From Microbulbifer agarilyticus (GTDB taxonomy: Bacteria; Pseudomonadota; Gammaproteobacteria; Pseudomonadales; Cellvibrionaceae), in NCBI RefSeq assembly GCF_020171345.1, contig NZ_JAIUZM010000002.1, positions 558,001 to 622,000 of the forward strand: a stretch of 64,000 nucleotides of DNA, written 5' to 3'. Position numbers and translations under genes: made by a program. Below the pieces are notes generated by a model, which had not been told where the DNA came from, made no database searches, and saw only the letters and a list, made by a program, of their open reading frames with translations. Of this stretch, positions 16,996-25,628 are shown piece by piece. Position 1 is the stretch's first letter. Each line of letters begins with the position of its first letter.

Positions 16996-18411
16996 ATGAG
17001 TTTGATGCACAAGAACGTCGCAAAAGCCATTCAGCCAGCGGTAGCTGCGAAAGAGGCTCAATCAATGACGAACGAATCTTCCGTAGCCGTCCAAGGCCAG
17101 CCGAATATCAGTTTGGTCAGGAACGGCAATACGCATTCTCAAGTGGCTGATGAAGCGAGAGCGGGGCAGCAAGTATACGCCCTCAATTGGTTTGAGCGCC
17201 TCGCACGCAAGCTGGTATTGGGGAAGCTCTCTGCAATCAGTATTGGCACACTCTATGTCCACGAAGTTTATGGTGAACATAAAATTTTCCAGTATGGTCA
17301 GACACCGGGGTTTTCGGATATCGAAGCGCATCTTCATGTTCGCTCTCCGGCCACCTACACCCAGGTGTTGATGAACGGCACCATTGGCTCTGGTGAAGCC
17401 TATATGGAAGGGGATTGGCACTCTCCGGATTTGGTGCAAGTCATACGTCTAATGGTTGCCAACCAGGATTTGCTGCAAAATCTGGATTCCCGTTGGGGCT
17501 TCCTGCAAAAGGCGGCGCTGCGTATATTACACCGACTCAATGCGAACTCGATCAATGGTTCCAGAAAGAATATTTCTGCCCACTATGACCTGGGTAACGA
17601 CTTCTTTGGTCTGTTCCTCGACCCAACCATGCTGTATTCCAGTGCAGTATTCCCGTCCGAAGGTGCCAGTCTCGCAGAGGCCTCTGAATTTAAAATGGCT
17701 CGGATTTGCCGCAAGCTGCAGCTGAAGCCGACGGACCATCTGCTGGAAATCGGTACCGGCTGGGGTGGCATGGCCGTATATGCCGCGAAGCATTACGGTT
17801 GTCAGGTCACCACAACTACCATCTCCCGCGAACAGTATGAGCACGCCAAAGCGTGGGTGGAACGGGAAGGCTTGCAGAATCGTGTCACACTGTTGCTCAA
17901 AGATTACCGTGAGCTCAAGGGGCAATTCGATAAGATTGTCTCCATCGAAATGATCGAGGCGGTAGGGCACGAGTACTATGCGACTTTCTTTGGCCGCTGC
18001 AGTGCGCTGCTCAAGGAAGACGGCATTATGGTGATGCAGGCGATCACCATTCAGGATCAGCGGTTTGATGCCTACAAAAATAGTGTCGACTTTATTCAGC
18101 GGTACATTTTTCCGGGCGGCTGTCTGCCATCGAACCAGGTGGTGGCCAAGCATATCGCTGAAGATACCGATATGCAGATTGTGGGCCTGGACGATATTAC
18201 CTTTGATTACGCCAAGACCCTGGCATCCTGGCGCACCGCGTTCTTTGAACATATCGATGAAATTCGTGCGCAGGGGTTCGATCAGCGCTTTATCAATATG
18301 TGGGACTTCTACCTGTGCTATTGCGAGGGCGGATTCCTGGAGCGTGTGATCAGTACTGCGCAGTTTACCTTCGCCAAACCGCGCTGCCGTAAGCTACCCC
18401 CGTTGCACTGA
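16996..18411 (+). CDS. Cyclopropane-fatty-acyl-phospholipid synthase family methyltransferase (CfaA/UfaM-like)
   Basis: 471 residues with GGGAGAA before the ATG; an internal start at 17065 would give the more usual length, since the first 50 or so residues are low-complexity. The SAM-binding LLEIGTGWGGMAVYAA, TTTISREQYEHA and the IEMIEAVGHEYYATFF block define the CFA synthase family, with the bicarbonate-site Glu and His in EMIEAVGHE. These enzymes methylate unsaturated acyl chains of membrane phospholipids. A member of the Rhodobacter ChrR regulon makes the methylated precursor of furan fatty acids instead, so simple cyclopropanation is not assured. Its stop overlaps the next start (TGATG). 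Confidence 0.85.
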   Translation: MSLMHKNVAKAIQPAVAAKEAQSMTNESSVAVQGQPNISLVRNGNTHSQVADEARAGQQVYALNWFERLARKLVLGKLSAISIGTLYVHEVYGEHKIFQYGQTPGFSDIEAHLHVRSPATYTQVLMNGTIGSGEAYMEGDWHSPDLVQVIRLMVANQDLLQNLDSRWGFLQKAALRILHRLNANSINGSRKNISAHYDLGNDFFGLFLDPTMLYSSAVFPSEGASLAEASEFKMARICRKLQLKPTDHLLEIGTGWGGMAVYAAKHYGCQVTTTTISREQYEHAKAWVEREGLQNRVTLLLKDYRELKGQFDKIVSIEMIEAVGHEYYATFFGRCSALLKEDGIMVMQAITIQDQRFDAYKNSVDFIQRYIFPGGCLPSNQVVAKHIAEDTDMQIVGLDDITFDYAKTLASWRTAFFEHIDEIRAQGFDQRFINMWDFYLCYCEGGFLERVISTAQFTFAKPRCRKLPPLH

Positions 18412-19004
18412 TGTCTATTCCTTTGGTTCAGCAGGCCGAAAGCAGGCCAGTTCCGTTTTGGAAGATGCTGGTCAGTGGTTTGATATTTGAGGGAATCTGG
18501 CTCCTATGTGTGCTGGATCCCTCAACGCGTTTGGTGGTGGCATTCACACTGCTTAATTTAGCTTTCCATCTCTTTCTGTTCCATGGCTCCGCTCTTAGCC
18601 AAGGCACCCCGCCATCGGTTTTTCGCTCGCTATTGTGGCTGATTTCCATCTCCGTTGCCGGTATCGCCATGGACGCAATACTGTTCCGCACCGGGCTATT
18701 TATCTCCGATCCTTCACCGACAGTAGTGCCGCTATGGCTTGCCTGCCTGTGGCTGAATTTTGCACTCGCAGTCCGCTACGCCTTTGTCTTTTTGCATGGA
18801 AAGCTGTGGCTTTCTACCGTGTTTGGTTTTTTTGGCGGGCCACTCAGTTATTTGATTGGTGCAAAAATTGGTGGCGAGGTCGCACTGGCAACGCCTTTAT
18901 GGCTGACCTTGTTGGTTCTGGGGTTTTTGTGGTGTGTGTTTTTACCGCTGATTATTCGTTTGTTACGTGTCACCCAGCCGCCCACACTCTCAGATTCGAT
19001 ATAG
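18411..19004 (+). CDS. DUF2878 family integral membrane protein
   Basis: 197 residues, mostly hydrophobic, with about six membrane helices (for example around 19-35, 40-57, 66-84, 99-118, 124-142 and 158-182). The WLNFALAVRYAFVFLHGKLWLSTVFGFFGGPLSYLIGAKIG region is the conserved core of DUF2878. I know no established function. It is coupled to the methyltransferase gene by a one-base overlap, suggesting a membrane role in the same lipid pathway. Confidence 0.75.
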   Translation: MSIPLVQQAESRPVPFWKMLVSGLIFEGIWLLCVLDPSTRLVVAFTLLNLAFHLFLFHGSALSQGTPPSVFRSLLWLISISVAGIAMDAILFRTGLFISDPSPTVVPLWLACLWLNFALAVRYAFVFLHGKLWLSTVFGFFGGPLSYLIGAKIGGEVALATPLWLTLLVLGFLWCVFLPLIIRLLRVTQPPTLSDSI

Positions 19005-19042
19005 CTGGCTGTTTTTTCTTATGGAGTTGAAGGACGAGCTTC

Positions 19043-19780
19043 ATGATTGCTTCCATATTCGTGTTTTCTCTCTCTGTTACCGGCTGCAGCGCTCCGCAAG
19101 CAGTGCTATCTGAAGCCAAAGTCGTCGGCCGGGCAACGCTTCCGGGGAGTGAGCAGGTTCAGTATTGCGAGTACTTTCTGCCCGGTGAAGATAACTGGCG
19201 AGTACTTTACTTCTCACCGAATGGCAGGAAGATCGCGGAAAAACGCGTGGAGTCACCGGGTGGGCAGGGCACCTTGCCTGCATCATCGCGTCCCAATGTG
19301 GCTCAGGAAGACTTTCGTCTCGGTGAAATCCGTGAGGCGGTAAAGCAGCAGGACCAGTGGCTGCTGCGGTATCGCCCCAAACAGGGCGCGAGATTGCAGG
19401 AGAAGCGGATTGCGGCAAACAAGGTGGATGTCGTTGATGCCGGGTTTGATGCCTTTGTGCGGTCCAATTATTCGGCGCTCGCACAAGGACAAACACTCGA
19501 TTTTGGTTTTGCATCCCCTTTGCATGGCCGCGTAATCACCTTGCGTGCGCGCCGGGCCCCATGCGTTTCTAGCGGGCCGGATCTATGCATTGATGTGGAG
19601 TTGTCCAGTGGCTTCCTGCGTTGGCTCGCTGGTGGCAAAATCTATCTGGAGTATGGCGCGCCCACCGCCAGCGGGCAGGCAGCAGACCCTCCACGCCTGC
19701 TGCGTTTCAGCGGTACGGTGAACCTGTTGAACGACTCCGGGAAATCCCAGAACCTCGATATCCGCTACTTCTATCCGTAA
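19043..19780 (+). CDS. Lipoprotein of unknown function, last gene of the ECF-ChrR operon
   Basis: 245 residues. A short signal peptide ends in V-T-G-C (Cys at 15), so the product should be lipid-anchored, probably to the outer membrane. The mature part is a soluble, beta-rich-looking domain with two cysteines (APCVSSGPDLCIDVELS) that could form a disulfide. I do not recognise the family. GAAGGACGAG precedes the ATG and the gap from the DUF2878 gene is 38 bases, so it is likely the terminal operon gene before the 19799-19839 hairpin. Confidence 0.65.
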   Translation: MIASIFVFSLSVTGCSAPQAVLSEAKVVGRATLPGSEQVQYCEYFLPGEDNWRVLYFSPNGRKIAEKRVESPGGQGTLPASSRPNVAQEDFRLGEIREAVKQQDQWLLRYRPKQGARLQEKRIAANKVDVVDAGFDAFVRSNYSALAQGQTLDFGFASPLHGRVITLRARRAPCVSSGPDLCIDVELSSGFLRWLAGGKIYLEYGAPTASGQAADPPRLLRFSGTVNLLNDSGKSQNLDIRYFYP

Positions 19781-19798
19781 GTTTCCCCGTTATTTAAG

Positions 19799-19839
19799 GC
19801 GAGTGATGGTCTTTATTCCCATGTAACTCACTCGCTTTT
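19799..19839 (+). terminator. Probable terminator at the end of the lipid operon
   Basis: GCGAGTGA (19799-19806) pairs perfectly with TCACTCGC (19828-19835), followed by TTTT. The 21-base loop is large, so the structure is weaker than the other terminators here. Confidence 0.5.
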
Positions 19840-19942
19840 GCTATAAGCGCAGTGCCAGATATAGCGAACCGTCCTGACGCGTATTCCTACCATCGTCTAA
19901 ACCTAAGAGGATACCGGCGACAATATGTGGTGAGGTGCGCCA

Positions 19943-20338
19943 ATGAAGATTCAACTCGTGTTCGGCGTGATGTTTACCGCGACAACTGTTCTGGGGTGTG
20001 CCACCCAGCAGGAACAGGTCTACGGTGCCGGAAATATCGTCATCGACACTCAGGGCGTGAATATGCGCCAGTACCAGCTCGACCTGGCAGATTGCAAAAC
20101 ACTGTCCATGGCCGCACGCAATGATGCCGGTCGGCGTGGCTTCTCGCGCGCTGCAGGTGGTGCATTACTCGGTGGTGCACTGGGTGCCATCATCGGCGAT
20201 AGCAGTAGCGCCGCTGCTGCGGCCGCAGGGGCTGGTGCCATCGTCGGTGGCGTCAGCGGGGTCGGCAGTGCCCATGCGGAAGAGGGCTACATCGCTCGAA
20301 ACTGTTTACGGGGTCGTGGCTACCGGGTATTGAACTGA
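19943..20338 (+). CDS. Glycine-zipper lipoprotein
   Basis: 131 residues. The signal peptide ends in V-L-G-C (Cys at about 19). The C-terminal half holds a glycine-zipper stretch of repeated small residues (AAGGALLGGALGAIIGD, then AAAAAAGAGAIVGGVSGVG), as in outer-membrane glycine-zipper 2TM lipoproteins, which insert or pack hairpin helices in the envelope. Two cysteines (DCKTL and NCLRG) flank the zipper and may pair. The specific role is unknown. The gene is 162 bases after the upstream operon and followed by its own terminator. Confidence 0.72.
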   Translation: MKIQLVFGVMFTATTVLGCATQQEQVYGAGNIVIDTQGVNMRQYQLDLADCKTLSMAARNDAGRRGFSRAAGGALLGGALGAIIGDSSSAAAAAAGAGAIVGGVSGVGSAHAEEGYIARNCLRGRGYRVLN

Positions 20339-20384
20339 GTTTCTCAAACCAACTCCTATTCGGCACTCACAGGACTTGGCTTGC

Positions 20385-20412
20385 GCCGGGGGATTTATCC
20401 TCCGGCTTTTTT
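20385..20412 (+). terminator. Intrinsic terminator after the glycine-zipper gene
   Basis: 20385-20394 pairs with 20397-20406 (10 positions, one G-T wobble), followed by six T residues. Confidence 0.75.
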
Positions 20413-20440
20413 GGTTTTGAATATTTGGTTTTACATAGAC

Positions 20441-20470
20441 AAAAAAGCCCGCACGTTTCCGCGCGGGCTT
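20441..20470 (-). terminator. Intrinsic terminator for the large di-haem cytochrome gene
   Basis: On the minus strand AAGCCCGC (20470-20463) pairs with GCGGGCTT across a loop of about 10 bases, followed by a run of T (the A-run 20441-20446 on the plus strand). It lies 26 bases beyond the stop codon. Confidence 0.75.
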
Positions 20471-20495
20471 CATCAAGTGCATGAGCGACTAAGGA

Positions 20496-23453
20496 TTAAG
20501 GTGCTGCGTAGGGCACTTCAATTTTGGACTTGCCATTGTTGTTGGCAATATCCATGTCGCAAGGCTCAGACAAGTCGTTGGCAAACCCGGTAACCTCTTC
20601 CAGCATTTCCTGGAAGGTAATTATGCGGGTTGTATTGCCATCGGCACCGACAGCGGCAATGTTCGCAAGTTTGGTACGACCTCGACCATCGTGGCCATTC
20701 GGTACACAAATTTGCGGATGGTCGAACTTGCCTTCCTGGTAGGCAGCGCCCCAGTCGGTCAAGCCTGTTTCCATCATTTCCACCATTGCTGCTTCGCGGT
20801 CTGCGCCTACATCCACAATACGCAATCCGGCGTCCAGGTTATGCAGGTTGAGGTTGGCCACACCGAAGCGCTTGTCATCGCTGAGGTCGAAGTCCACAAC
20901 CGATTTGTAGAACTCCAATACCTGGCGCAGGTTCATTTTCGATCCATTGTGCATAAACGGACCGGTGAACTTGGTCATGCGAATGGTAGGTGTCTTAAAG
21001 AAGCCATTGCGCAATACGAGGTCATCACTCGGTACCGTCGGGTCGCACACCACCAGCCCCATTTCCGGATCACAGGCCAGGCTTATGGCAAACGGTTTGG
21101 CGGTAAGATCGTCTGGTGCCGTCGGAATTTGCACGCCACCGATACCGACGCCCGCCTGAAGACTGTCGGCAATCTTTTGCAGCACGGCCTTGGTTTCAGG
21201 ACTGTCGTAAGGTGCGGGGAGAGCGCCTGGCAGCATGCCGATCAGTTGTGCCAGCTTTGCCTTGGATAGTGGGATTACACCGCCGTTGGTGGTGGTGATA
21301 TTGTCGCCAACACTTAGGTCCTCACCGGTCGGACGAATTGCGAGATTGTAGAAGCCGGCATCATACACACCTTGGTTCTCGAAGGTATTCATGCGCTCTA
21401 TGATCGCCGGCGGTTCTTCGCCGGCAGGCACAGGGTCGACTCCGAAGCCAGTAGTACCACTGATGGTCGCACCGGTAAACTCGGCAGAAATGTGGCACTC
21501 GGCACAGTTGGTTGCGCCAGCCTGGAAGCGTCCCATACCTTCATCGATATTCGCAATGGTGGCAGCCGCGGCTTCACATACACGAGAATCGTAGGGTGGG
21601 GCACATCCACCGATAGGTTCACCGGCCAGCAGCGTTCCACTTTCCGGTTGGTTGGGCGCGTTGGGGGCTTCCGAGCCAGTTTCGGCTTTTGGATGGATAA
21701 ACTCGGCAAACTTCAGCGCGCATGAGTCGTACGCAGCAGTAGCTTCCAGTTCTGTAGTTGATGGTGGCAGCATTACCGAGCAGTCTTCGAACGAAACGCC
21801 GTCGCCGTCGGGCTGCAAACCGGTCCAGTCCATCACGACCATAAAGCGGCCATTAATCATCTGGAAGCTACGAGATGGTGCGCCTGCCGGCGGGCGGCTT
21901 TTACCTACGTCCAGACGAACCATGGTGCGGCCATCGGCACTAATGTGTTCAATAATGGTTTCTGGACCATTGTTGCCATCGGGGTCAGAATCGATCATTC
22001 CGCCGGCCATCAGGTCGACAATGGTATTGCCGGTAGTGAGCGTCGCCTCATAGGCCTGCACAGCGAGCCCCCAGAAGAGGTTGAAGTTAACCTCCATCAG
22101 GGTTCTGTTCTCGGAGCTATAGCCGCAATTGCTCATATCGACTTTCTGGGTGAAATTCGAAGCTTTTGTCAGGCAGACATCATTGCCGGCACCATCGCCC
22201 CAAAATTTCTCGAGGAAAATATCCTTGATAAAGTCGGAGTACAGATAACCATTAATTCCGCGCACCTGCTCTTCGGCTGGTGCACAGGCGGCCAACGAAC
22301 CCAACAGGGAGTCATTACAGTTGACCCATTGACCGTAAAGTGGGGTCAAGTTCACCATTTTGCGGCCCAGGTTGTAGCCATTGCCACCACCACCGCTGCG
22401 ATGAATAAATTCCATTTCAAAATCACTGCCGGTCGGGCCGACCGCTTGCGAGGCCAGTGAGGAGAATGGAATCAGTACGGAATGTTCTTGAGCATAGTTA
22501 CCGCCGGAATACACCCGCAGTTTGGCATGAGGGTCGCGGAAACCCAATGTATTCACGCCGTTAAAGAACATATCCGCACGGCCATCCAAGAAGCTGCGCT
22601 GGTTAAAAATGGCGTTGTAAGTGGTTGGCGTGTTGCGCGGTTCAACCCGACGCACGGTATTTGGAAAGCCAGGATCCTTGTTTGGGAAACCATCAAAATG
22701 GTCGTCGCTATCGTCGAAGCCGTCATCAAGGTCTTCGAGAATACCCGCGTCCTGGATAGAGCCAGGGATCAGTCCGGTGAAGGTCGTTGCACGGACGCCC
22801 TGAGATGATACAACGTCGTTCACGTCGTCACCGGCGATGGCATCAAGCAAGGCACTATCGGCAAGAGCACCGGGTGTGCCATCTTCATGGTCTGGGGTGG
22901 CTCCAGCGCCGATTAGCGCACTTTCGCTGACGGGGAAACCCCGGGGTGAACTCAGACCGCCGTAGTCCATGACATCCAGTTTTTTGTTAACCCCCAGCAA
23001 CTGGTGCGAGGTGTCACCGCGTTTCAAGCCAGGACTCATGCTGTTGACGGTACGGATATCGGCACCGGAATTGAAGTGGCAGCTCGCACAGGACTGCACG
23101 CCGTCACTGCCTACCTGCATATCGTAGAAGAACAGCTTACCGAGCTGCTGGAGGTCGGTGCGCTTATTGGGTTTGGTGATCTGCTCCCACTCGGCAGGAT
23201 TGAAGCCATCGCCCTGGCCGTCCAGTAGGCCAAGAACGTTTACGTCAGGCACAGCGACTTTGCTGAGCGGGGGGACATCAGCTAAAGCGGGACCTGCAAT
23301 CAGCGAAAGAGATAAACCCCAGGCGCCGCCTCTTTGCAAAAAAGCGCGGGCTAATGCTTTTCTCGTTGTGGGAAACGGTGTTCCGTTTTGGTCGGGTGGT
23401 GCGGTTGACCGTCCATCCTGTGGTGGACGGTAATCGCCTGTTCGGCAAGGCAT
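20496..23453 (-). CDS. Very large di-haem cytochrome c (cytochrome c peroxidase/MauG-like)
   Basis: 985 residues from the ATG at 23453, which has AGAGGGAT upstream; the frame is open 30 codons further. A signal peptide follows a long N-region and ends at G-P-A-L-A before DVPPL (about residue 58). Two haem-c motifs are visible: CASCH at about 122 and CAECH at about 650. The context KTPTIRMTKFTGPFMHNGS near the C-terminus is the conserved end of the peroxidase fold. Typical di-haem peroxidases have 330-450 residues, so more than 500 extra residues separate the two haem sites. It should be a periplasmic redox enzyme; peroxidase or oxygenase activity is not decided by sequence. Confidence 0.75.
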   Translation of the reverse strand: MPCRTGDYRPPQDGRSTAPPDQNGTPFPTTRKALARAFLQRGGAWGLSLSLIAGPALADVPPLSKVAVPDVNVLGLLDGQGDGFNPAEWEQITKPNKRTDLQQLGKLFFYDMQVGSDGVQSCASCHFNSGADIRTVNSMSPGLKRGDTSHQLLGVNKKLDVMDYGGLSSPRGFPVSESALIGAGATPDHEDGTPGALADSALLDAIAGDDVNDVVSSQGVRATTFTGLIPGSIQDAGILEDLDDGFDDSDDHFDGFPNKDPGFPNTVRRVEPRNTPTTYNAIFNQRSFLDGRADMFFNGVNTLGFRDPHAKLRVYSGGNYAQEHSVLIPFSSLASQAVGPTGSDFEMEFIHRSGGGGNGYNLGRKMVNLTPLYGQWVNCNDSLLGSLAACAPAEEQVRGINGYLYSDFIKDIFLEKFWGDGAGNDVCLTKASNFTQKVDMSNCGYSSENRTLMEVNFNLFWGLAVQAYEATLTTGNTIVDLMAGGMIDSDPDGNNGPETIIEHISADGRTMVRLDVGKSRPPAGAPSRSFQMINGRFMVVMDWTGLQPDGDGVSFEDCSVMLPPSTTELEATAAYDSCALKFAEFIHPKAETGSEAPNAPNQPESGTLLAGEPIGGCAPPYDSRVCEAAAATIANIDEGMGRFQAGATNCAECHISAEFTGATISGTTGFGVDPVPAGEEPPAIIERMNTFENQGVYDAGFYNLAIRPTGEDLSVGDNITTTNGGVIPLSKAKLAQLIGMLPGALPAPYDSPETKAVLQKIADSLQAGVGIGGVQIPTAPDDLTAKPFAISLACDPEMGLVVCDPTVPSDDLVLRNGFFKTPTIRMTKFTGPFMHNGSKMNLRQVLEFYKSVVDFDLSDDKRFGVANLNLHNLDAGLRIVDVGADREAAMVEMMETGLTDWGAAYQEGKFDHPQICVPNGHDGRGRTKLANIAAVGADGNTTRIITFQEMLEEVTGFANDLSEPCDMDIANNNGKSKIEVPYAAP

Positions 23454-24650
23454 GGCTAGATCCCTCTCGCTAGTTTTGCAGATCGGTTCGCTAATTGCCG
23501 AGCGATCTCCTTCGCTTAAATCGTCCTGAGCAAACCACAGCATTCATCCCGAAGCTGATCATTTTTTCGGCAATATTAGAAAAATAGGTTTCCGAGTCGC
23601 AGATGACAAATGTCCACGTAACGGTAAAGAGCGAGATATGAGAAGGAAGTGCCTGCTGGTGACCGGGACGTATGGGAAATTGATCTCATGGTCACATGTT
23701 GCATTGAAGCCGTGATAAAACTGAAGATCAGTGCAAATCGGTAAAAAATTTATGAAAAACAGCTGTTAGCAGCGTCATTACGTGGAAATTTTTTCGGTGA
23801 TGAGGTAAGAATTTCTCCCATTAACAGACTGAGAAAAATTGAGAAATTTTTACGGTGTATTTGGCGATAACTCTGTTCTCGCAAATTTTTGTAATTGTTT
23901 TTGCGGCGTGTTGGGGGGGCTTTAGGGGCAATGTCAGGACGATTAGTGTTTATCGTCACTTTTCTATTCGCAATTAATCCGCGAAGTTCGCAAGAAAAGG
24001 CCGCGCGCTCCATGTGACCCTATTGAGTTAGTCCAAATTTCGATGTGTTTTCAGGAATTACCTCGGCACAAGTGCGAAGTGGCTCTTCGATAAGTACAGG
24101 AGTATTCGGCGTAGTGTTCAGCGTTTGATTACTGGCCGCAGGCCCATCTGGCACTTGCCCCATCATGTACGGTTGAGCGTTGCGCCGTCCCCCGCGATTT
24201 ACCACTTTTTTCCTAGTGAATTAAAACTTCTCTCCTATGGCGAGCTGGATGGCTTCGTTCAAAAATCAAAGTCGATTGTTCGCAATTCGATCAGGTTGTA
24301 CGAAATAAGATCAGTCTTTCAAGGTAAGACGACTAATTCATCCTGTGATGTTGTTTTTGCTGTCACACACCGGTTGGTTTTAATTAGCACGGGCCTTGTC
24401 TAATCAAGCAGTTTCACCGAACAAGTGAGTTTTCGGCGCTTGGGTATGAGGCATTTGGCACTTATGTGCGTGATCCGTCACTGGTATTGCGTATCGATGT
24501 TGAGCCGACTGGATGTCTCATTCCATCTGCCGCGGGCTCGGCGGGTAATCTGTGAATCACCAAAACCGGGTGTCGAACCACACCTGAATTAGTCGGTTTG
24601 CTTTGTCCGAGAAATGGACTTCCGGCTTGTAGATGTTCAAGGAGATATTC
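23454..24650. other. 1.2 kb gene-free, AT-richer gap between divergent genes
   Basis: This is the longest gene-free stretch in the window. The short frames in it (for example 23750-24013 and 24020-24205 on the minus strand, 24125-24403 on the plus) have no ribosome site or recognisable protein character. The first half is visibly richer in A and T than the flanks, with runs such as AAAAAATTT. It must contain the promoters of the cytochrome and the curlin gene. I cannot define them, nor exclude a small RNA. Confidence 0.5.
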
Positions 24651-25535
24651 ATGAAGGCGTATACCCCGATTGCCGCAGCAGTGATGTTTGCGGTGAGCTC
24701 AGTAGCTATGGCTGACAATAATGTGGCTACCCAGCTGCAGGAAGGGTTTTTGAATAGTGCCACTGCAGATCAGCACAGCCCCGACTCATCAAACAATTTC
24801 ATTCTGCAAAAGCAGTACGGTTTTGCGAATATGGCTGATGCCACTCAGGACGGTACGGAAACCGGTAGTGCAATCTATCAGTATCAAGAGGGTGAGCTGA
24901 ATATGGCCACTTCTGTTCAGGAAGATGGCTACGATAACCTTGCGAATGTGCGCCAGGTTGGCTTCCTGAATGAGGCTTCCACCTATCAGGCCTTTAGCTA
25001 CGATACCTATGTGAAGGTTCGCCAATATGGTGGATTTAACTACGCGAATACAGATCAAACCTGGAGTAATTCCAGTGAAATTGCTGTTATCCAGCACGGC
25101 TACGGCAACAATGGGGCTGCTTCGCAGTGGGGTACATCGTATTCCAATATCAACATCGAGCAATATGGTCTGGGCAACAATGCCTATACCCTTCAAGTCG
25201 GTAGCCACGGCTCCGATGCGTACACATTCCAGTACGGTACTGGAAACAGCGCAGTTACGCTACAGAGTGCCTTCTACAGTGACTCTCTGATTATTCAAGA
25301 CGGTGAGTACAACCATGCGATGGTGGATCAGATTGGTGTGGACCTGAGCCAGGCAACCTTGCAAGTCGGTGTTGGTAACTACGCATCAACAGTGCAGGCT
25401 GGTTACAGTCTAAATTCCATGACCACACAGGTGGGTGAGTACAACGTACATAGTACCCTTCAGCTGTTTGGCTTTGGCGATACCGCAATCGTGTTTCAGG
25501 CGGGTACCGCAAACGTAGGTGTGATCGTCCAGTAA
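24651..25535 (+). CDS. Curlin-repeat amyloid-like secreted protein
   Basis: 294 residues from the ATG at 24651, with AAGGAGAT 4 bases upstream (an ATG at 24633 is out-competed). A signal peptide ends at VAMA before DNN. The rest is built of repeats of the curlin type, with Q-x-G-x-x-N-x-A-x-x-x-Q and hydrophobic residues alternating with polar ones: QEGFLNSATADQ, QVGFLNEASTYQ, QYGLGNNAYTLQ, QVGVGNYASTVQ. About a dozen Q/G/N units run to the C-terminus, which ends VIVQ. Curli subunits CsgA/CsgB form extracellular amyloid fibres. This protein is longer than CsgA (about 150 residues), and no csgE, F or G lies in the window. Confidence 0.82.
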   Translation: MKAYTPIAAAVMFAVSSVAMADNNVATQLQEGFLNSATADQHSPDSSNNFILQKQYGFANMADATQDGTETGSAIYQYQEGELNMATSVQEDGYDNLANVRQVGFLNEASTYQAFSYDTYVKVRQYGGFNYANTDQTWSNSSEIAVIQHGYGNNGAASQWGTSYSNINIEQYGLGNNAYTLQVGSHGSDAYTFQYGTGNSAVTLQSAFYSDSLIIQDGEYNHAMVDQIGVDLSQATLQVGVGNYASTVQAGYSLNSMTTQVGEYNVHSTLQLFGFGDTAIVFQAGTANVGVIVQ

Positions 25536-25552
25536 TTTTCTGGTCTGATTCC

Positions 25553-25595
25553 CGAAAAAAAAGGGCGCATTCTTATGAATGCGCCCTTTGTATTT
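25553..25595. terminator. Bidirectional terminator between the curlin gene and putA
   Basis: A perfect 13-base-pair stem (25560-25572 with 25577-25589) with a TTAT loop, flanked by eight A on the left and a T-rich tail on the right, so it works for both convergent genes. Confidence 0.85.
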
Positions 25596-25628
25596 TGGGT
25601 GGCAGTCAATGCGCGCTCGACTGAACGC

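Noticed and set aside
23750-24205. Two short minus-strand frames in the 1.2 kb gap
   Set aside because: No ribosome sites, erratic composition and no hydrophobic or domain pattern; treated as non-coding.
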